Origin: CAYMUG01 sp964393575
GTDB lineage: Bacteria > Patescibacteriota > Minisyncoccia > Spechtbacterales > 2-12-FULL-38-22
Reading direction: 5' to 3'
Length of the DNA: 12,236 bases
Assembly: GCA_964393575.1 (NCBI GenBank)
Contig: CAYMUG010000020.1
Location: 1-12,236 of the forward strand
Below, one piece after another: positions 10,081 to 12,236 of the stretch. The notes under the pieces were generated by a model. It was not told where the DNA came from and did not search any database. It saw nothing but the letters and a program-made list of their open reading frames with translations. The number at the start of each line of letters is the position of its first letter. Position 1 is the first letter of the stretch. Position numbers and translations under genes: made by a program.

Positions 10081-12236
10081 TTACTGAACCGTGCTCGTCG
10101 TGCTCGTAGAAGAGTCACCGGTTCCGTCAGTGGTTGTGGTTGTTGAGTCAGTAGAATCCGACTGCGGTGAGCTTGTCGAATCCGTTGAACTGTCAGAAGT
10201 TCCATCTTCAGTAGTGGTTGAACTATCCGAAGAACCATCTCCGGTATTTGTTGAACTTGTTGAGGTGTCCTGTGTTGAACCGGATGATGCGTCCTCTCCC
10301 GAACCCTTAACCTGTACTATCCACCAGCTGAAGGGAACTTTGCCTTCCGGCGCTTGGTCAAAGTGAATGGTGAACTCGCCGTCCTGCCAGGTTACCCAGT
10401 GGCGATTTGCGGGAGCGTAGTTGCCCTTAAGTGTTACGAATACCTTAGAGCTTTCTTTTATATTATCGTTCTTGAATGTATATTCTTTTCCGGAGTCGCT
10501 ATCAACAGTATCTGTGCCCTGAATTGTTTCGGTTGTTGTTCCGTTATTAGTGGAGGTGGCAAAGGAAGCGTTGGGGTTTATCGTCTCCTCGCCTATTGTC
10601 GCGTCGTCATTGAAGTCAGTGGGCGGTTCCTGTCCGATAGTCAATTCGTTTGTGTTAAAGGTATTCGCGGCAAGATTTGTGAAAGTAATAATGCCGTCCT
10701 TAAGCCGCATACCTCCGACACGGAATAAGTCCCTTAAGGTGGCTATCATTTTTACCGAGAACGATTCTTCAAGCTGGTTTTGGCTTTTTGTAAGTGATAT
10801 CGGCTGGTTTTGACTGCTGCTTCTCTCAATGTCCTGAATAGTTGTTGTGCCGGAGAGAAGTTCTACTTTCTTTTCCAACTTGTCTACCCTGCCTTCAATC
10901 TCATTTATCCTTTCCTGCTGTGCCTTGAGCCCCGCAAGAGTAAAGCTTGTCAGCTTGTAAAGGTCAACTCCTTCCCGGTTCGGCGCGAGCACTTCTTCGG
11001 GCGCTTCCTCCGCTATAAGGCCGAGGCGCATCGGTGCTGTTTCCCTCTCTCCGTTATAGCGGTATCTGGCAACTTTAACCCTTCCGACTTTATCCATAAT
11101 ATCGCCGTATGTAAGAGAGGAGCCAAGTTCGGTTGTGTCTTCGCTTGAAGTCGTGCTTGTTGAGGAAGTCGAAGTGGTGCTTGTTTGGGATTTGGTGCTT
11201 GGGATTTGTGATTTTCCTTTCTCTTGAGAAAGGTACTCAATATCTTTCTTCTTCTTCCGGCTTGAGGTGTTTACGAAAGATTGCGCACCAACATCGCCGG
11301 CTACGTGAAGTTTGTAGTCGGGTTCGTCAGTGCCGAGGCCGAGGTTACCGTCCTTTGAGGCAAAGTCAACCGAACCGCCGGGTACCCTCCATTCAGGATC
11401 AACAAACATCAGGATTTTGCCCACTCCATCACCGCTGTATCCTTCAAGCGCCACACCGACAACACGTCCTGCTTCTGCCGCCTTCATTCCCACTCCGGCC
11501 TCTGAAGAAGGCGCGATGTAGTCACCTTTTTCTATGTCTCCGCTTTCCGCGGAAACCTTAACCTGAACACGTCCGCTTAGGGCAACGGGCATCGGGTTAT
11601 CTTCCTCGCGAACGTTGTATCCTATGCTGTTGAAATCATTTGCATCTTCCGGGTTTGAAATTACGCCGAGAGCGTCACCCTGGTATGCGGAGCCGGTGCG
11701 TTTAAGCACAGGCAATGTGCTGGACGTAGTTGAAGGTACTGTGGTTGTACTTGCAACTACAATCTCTCCGGATTCAATGCCTTCTTCTACCGGATACATC
11801 TCCATATAGTCGGCTTTGGGATTGCTGTGACAATCCACTAAATCCACATCTGTCACATTTGAATCGCTGCCGGTATGGCAAACAGCTTCGGCGTCGGAAG
11901 TATCTTTAAGGTCCAGTTGTACATTGCCGGCTACGGTAAGTTTTTCAGTCGGGCTATCCGTTCCTATGCCAACCCTGCTGTTGGAGGAATCAAGGGAGAT
12001 GGTGTTTGAGTTAACATTAAACTCTCCCTCTACTGTTGTAGTTCCTGAAATGTGAAGGGTGCTGCTCGGATTTGTGGTGCCCAGGCCAATGTTTCCGCTT
12101 GCTTTGTTTATGAAGAGGTCGTTATCAAAGAAGGCAATATCGCCGTTAGATGTGGAATCGGTATCAAACTTAAAGGTGTTATTTGCTGTATCATAACTTA
12201 TTGTTCCCTCGTCGCTTGTTGAATTTCCTATGTGTA
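10081..12236 (-). CDS. Large surface fibre protein with peptidase S74 chaperone domain (5' end outside window)
   Basis: The frame is open from the stop at 10081 to the window edge, so about 718 C-terminal residues of a larger protein are seen; a GTG at 11856 is only an internal valine. Tail-fibre motifs of the form GxGTxxPxxxLxVxG occur three times (near 12061-12110, 11941-11985 and 11281-11340). A segment at about 11391-11811 (ADYMEMYP to ALSGRVQVKV to FVDPEW) resembles the Peptidase_G2-like region of phage appendages. An S74 intramolecular chaperone domain follows: TSSRKKKKDIEYL near 11240-11268, with candidate Ser/Lys dyad, then RLGLIAEEAPEEV and a coiled coil at about 10849-10935. Unusually, about 250 residues follow it, including a beta-rich segment ending WWIVQVKG and a Ser/Thr/Asp-rich tail of about 74 residues. 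A 30-40 residue Ser/Thr linker interrupts the S74 domain. Likely a trimeric cell-surface fibre or adhesin; a prophage origin is not supported by neighbours. Confidence 0.85.
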   Translation of the reverse strand, partial: HIGNSTSDEGTISYDTANNTFKFDTDSTSNGDIAFFDNDLFINKASGNIGLGTTNPSSTLHISGTTTVEGEFNVNSNTISLDSSNSRVGIGTDSPTEKLTVAGNVQLDLKDTSDAEAVCHTGSDSNVTDVDLVDCHSNPKADYMEMYPVEEGIESGEIVVASTTTVPSTTSSTLPVLKRTGSAYQGDALGVISNPEDANDFNSIGYNVREEDNPMPVALSGRVQVKVSAESGDIEKGDYIAPSSEAGVGMKAAEAGRVVGVALEGYSGDGVGKILMFVDPEWRVPGGSVDFASKDGNLGLGTDEPDYKLHVAGDVGAQSFVNTSSRKKKKDIEYLSQEKGKSQIPSTKSQTSTTSTSSTSTTSSEDTTELGSSLTYGDIMDKVGRVKVARYRYNGERETAPMRLGLIAEEAPEEVLAPNREGVDLYKLTSFTLAGLKAQQERINEIEGRVDKLEKKVELLSGTTTIQDIERSSSQNQPISLTKSQNQLEESFSVKMIATLRDLFRVGGMRLKDGIITFTNLAANTFNTNELTIGQEPPTDFNDDATIGEETINPNASFATSTNNGTTTETIQGTDTVDSDSGKEYTFKNDNIKESSKVFVTLKGNYAPANRHWVTWQDGEFTIHFDQAPEGKVPFSWWIVQVKGSGEDASSGSTQDTSTSSTNTGDGSSDSSTTTEDGTSDSSTDSTSSPQSDSTDSTTTTTDGTGDSSTSTTSTVQ
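11198..11214. repeat. Spacer word inside the S74 coding region
   Basis: CTTGGGATTTGTGATTT, identical to 122-138 and flanked by another partial copy (GGGATTTGG at about 11188-11196). In frame it encodes part of KSQIPSTKSQ, within the linker that interrupts the S74 domain. Confidence 0.75.

Noticed and set aside
10081..11856. S74 protein starting at the GTG at 11856
   Set aside because: The same frame stays open to 12236 and encodes more tail-fibre repeats (GIGTDSPTEKLTVAG and others), so 11856 is an internal valine and the gene is cut by the window edge.
10081..12236. Prophage region because of tail-fibre and S74 motifs
   Set aside because: No structural, packaging or integrase genes in view; S74 surface proteins are common chromosomal genes in Patescibacteria.

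Overview
The window looks like a piece of a Candidate Phyla Radiation (Patescibacteria) genome, most likely the Parcubacteria/Paceibacteria side, assembled from a metagenome (there is a 100-base N gap at 9076-9175). Reasons: small streamlined gene set on one strand, A/T-rich spacers built from short reshuffled words (CAATCACCAA, CAAATCCCAAG), the dispersed palindrome CCTGCCTGCCGGCAGGCAGG, weak or absent Shine-Dalgarno sequences, and protein families that are characteristic of this group (Wzy-like/TPR fusions, Cas2-like PaaX-type proteins, large S74 surface proteins). TGA is used as a stop codon in at least two genes, which argues against the UGA-glycine lineages (Gracilibacteria/Absconditabacteria). 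The lineage call is from recognition, not from a search.

All eight genes lie on the minus strand, so transcription runs from high to low coordinates. From the right edge: (1) 12236-10081, the C-terminal part of a large surface fibre protein with tail-fibre repeats and a peptidase-S74 type chaperone domain, closed by a strong terminator at 10018-10053. (2) 9865-9177, a single PaaX/Cas2-like gene bracketed by two identical 40-bp perfect palindromes; the upstream palindrome supplies the -35 box of its apparent promoter. (3) 9175-9076, scaffold gap, followed by a repeat-rich spacer. (4) 8855-4852, an extended -10 promoter, a tandem 11-bp direct repeat in the leader, a membrane-anchored protein with two excisionase-like helix-turn-helix units, then an 879-residue Wzy/O-antigen-ligase-like membrane protein with a TPR tail, closed by a terminator. 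(5) 4808-174, a histidine kinase with almost no extracytoplasmic sensor, a receiver-only response regulator, and the type IV pilus genes pilB (extension ATPase) and pilC (platform protein).

A coherent reading is a cell-surface locus: pilus assembly machinery under a two-component switch, a possible glycan ligase that could act on surface polymer or pilin, and a large fibre protein. The functional link between these blocks is inference from proximity.

The most unusual content is the palindromic and word-repeat DNA: a 44-bp palindrome that contains the end and stop codon of pilC, a GC-rich palindrome that carries the pilC ribosome binding site, paired 40-bp palindromes around the Cas2-like gene, and a 17-nt spacer word that also occurs inside the S74 coding region.
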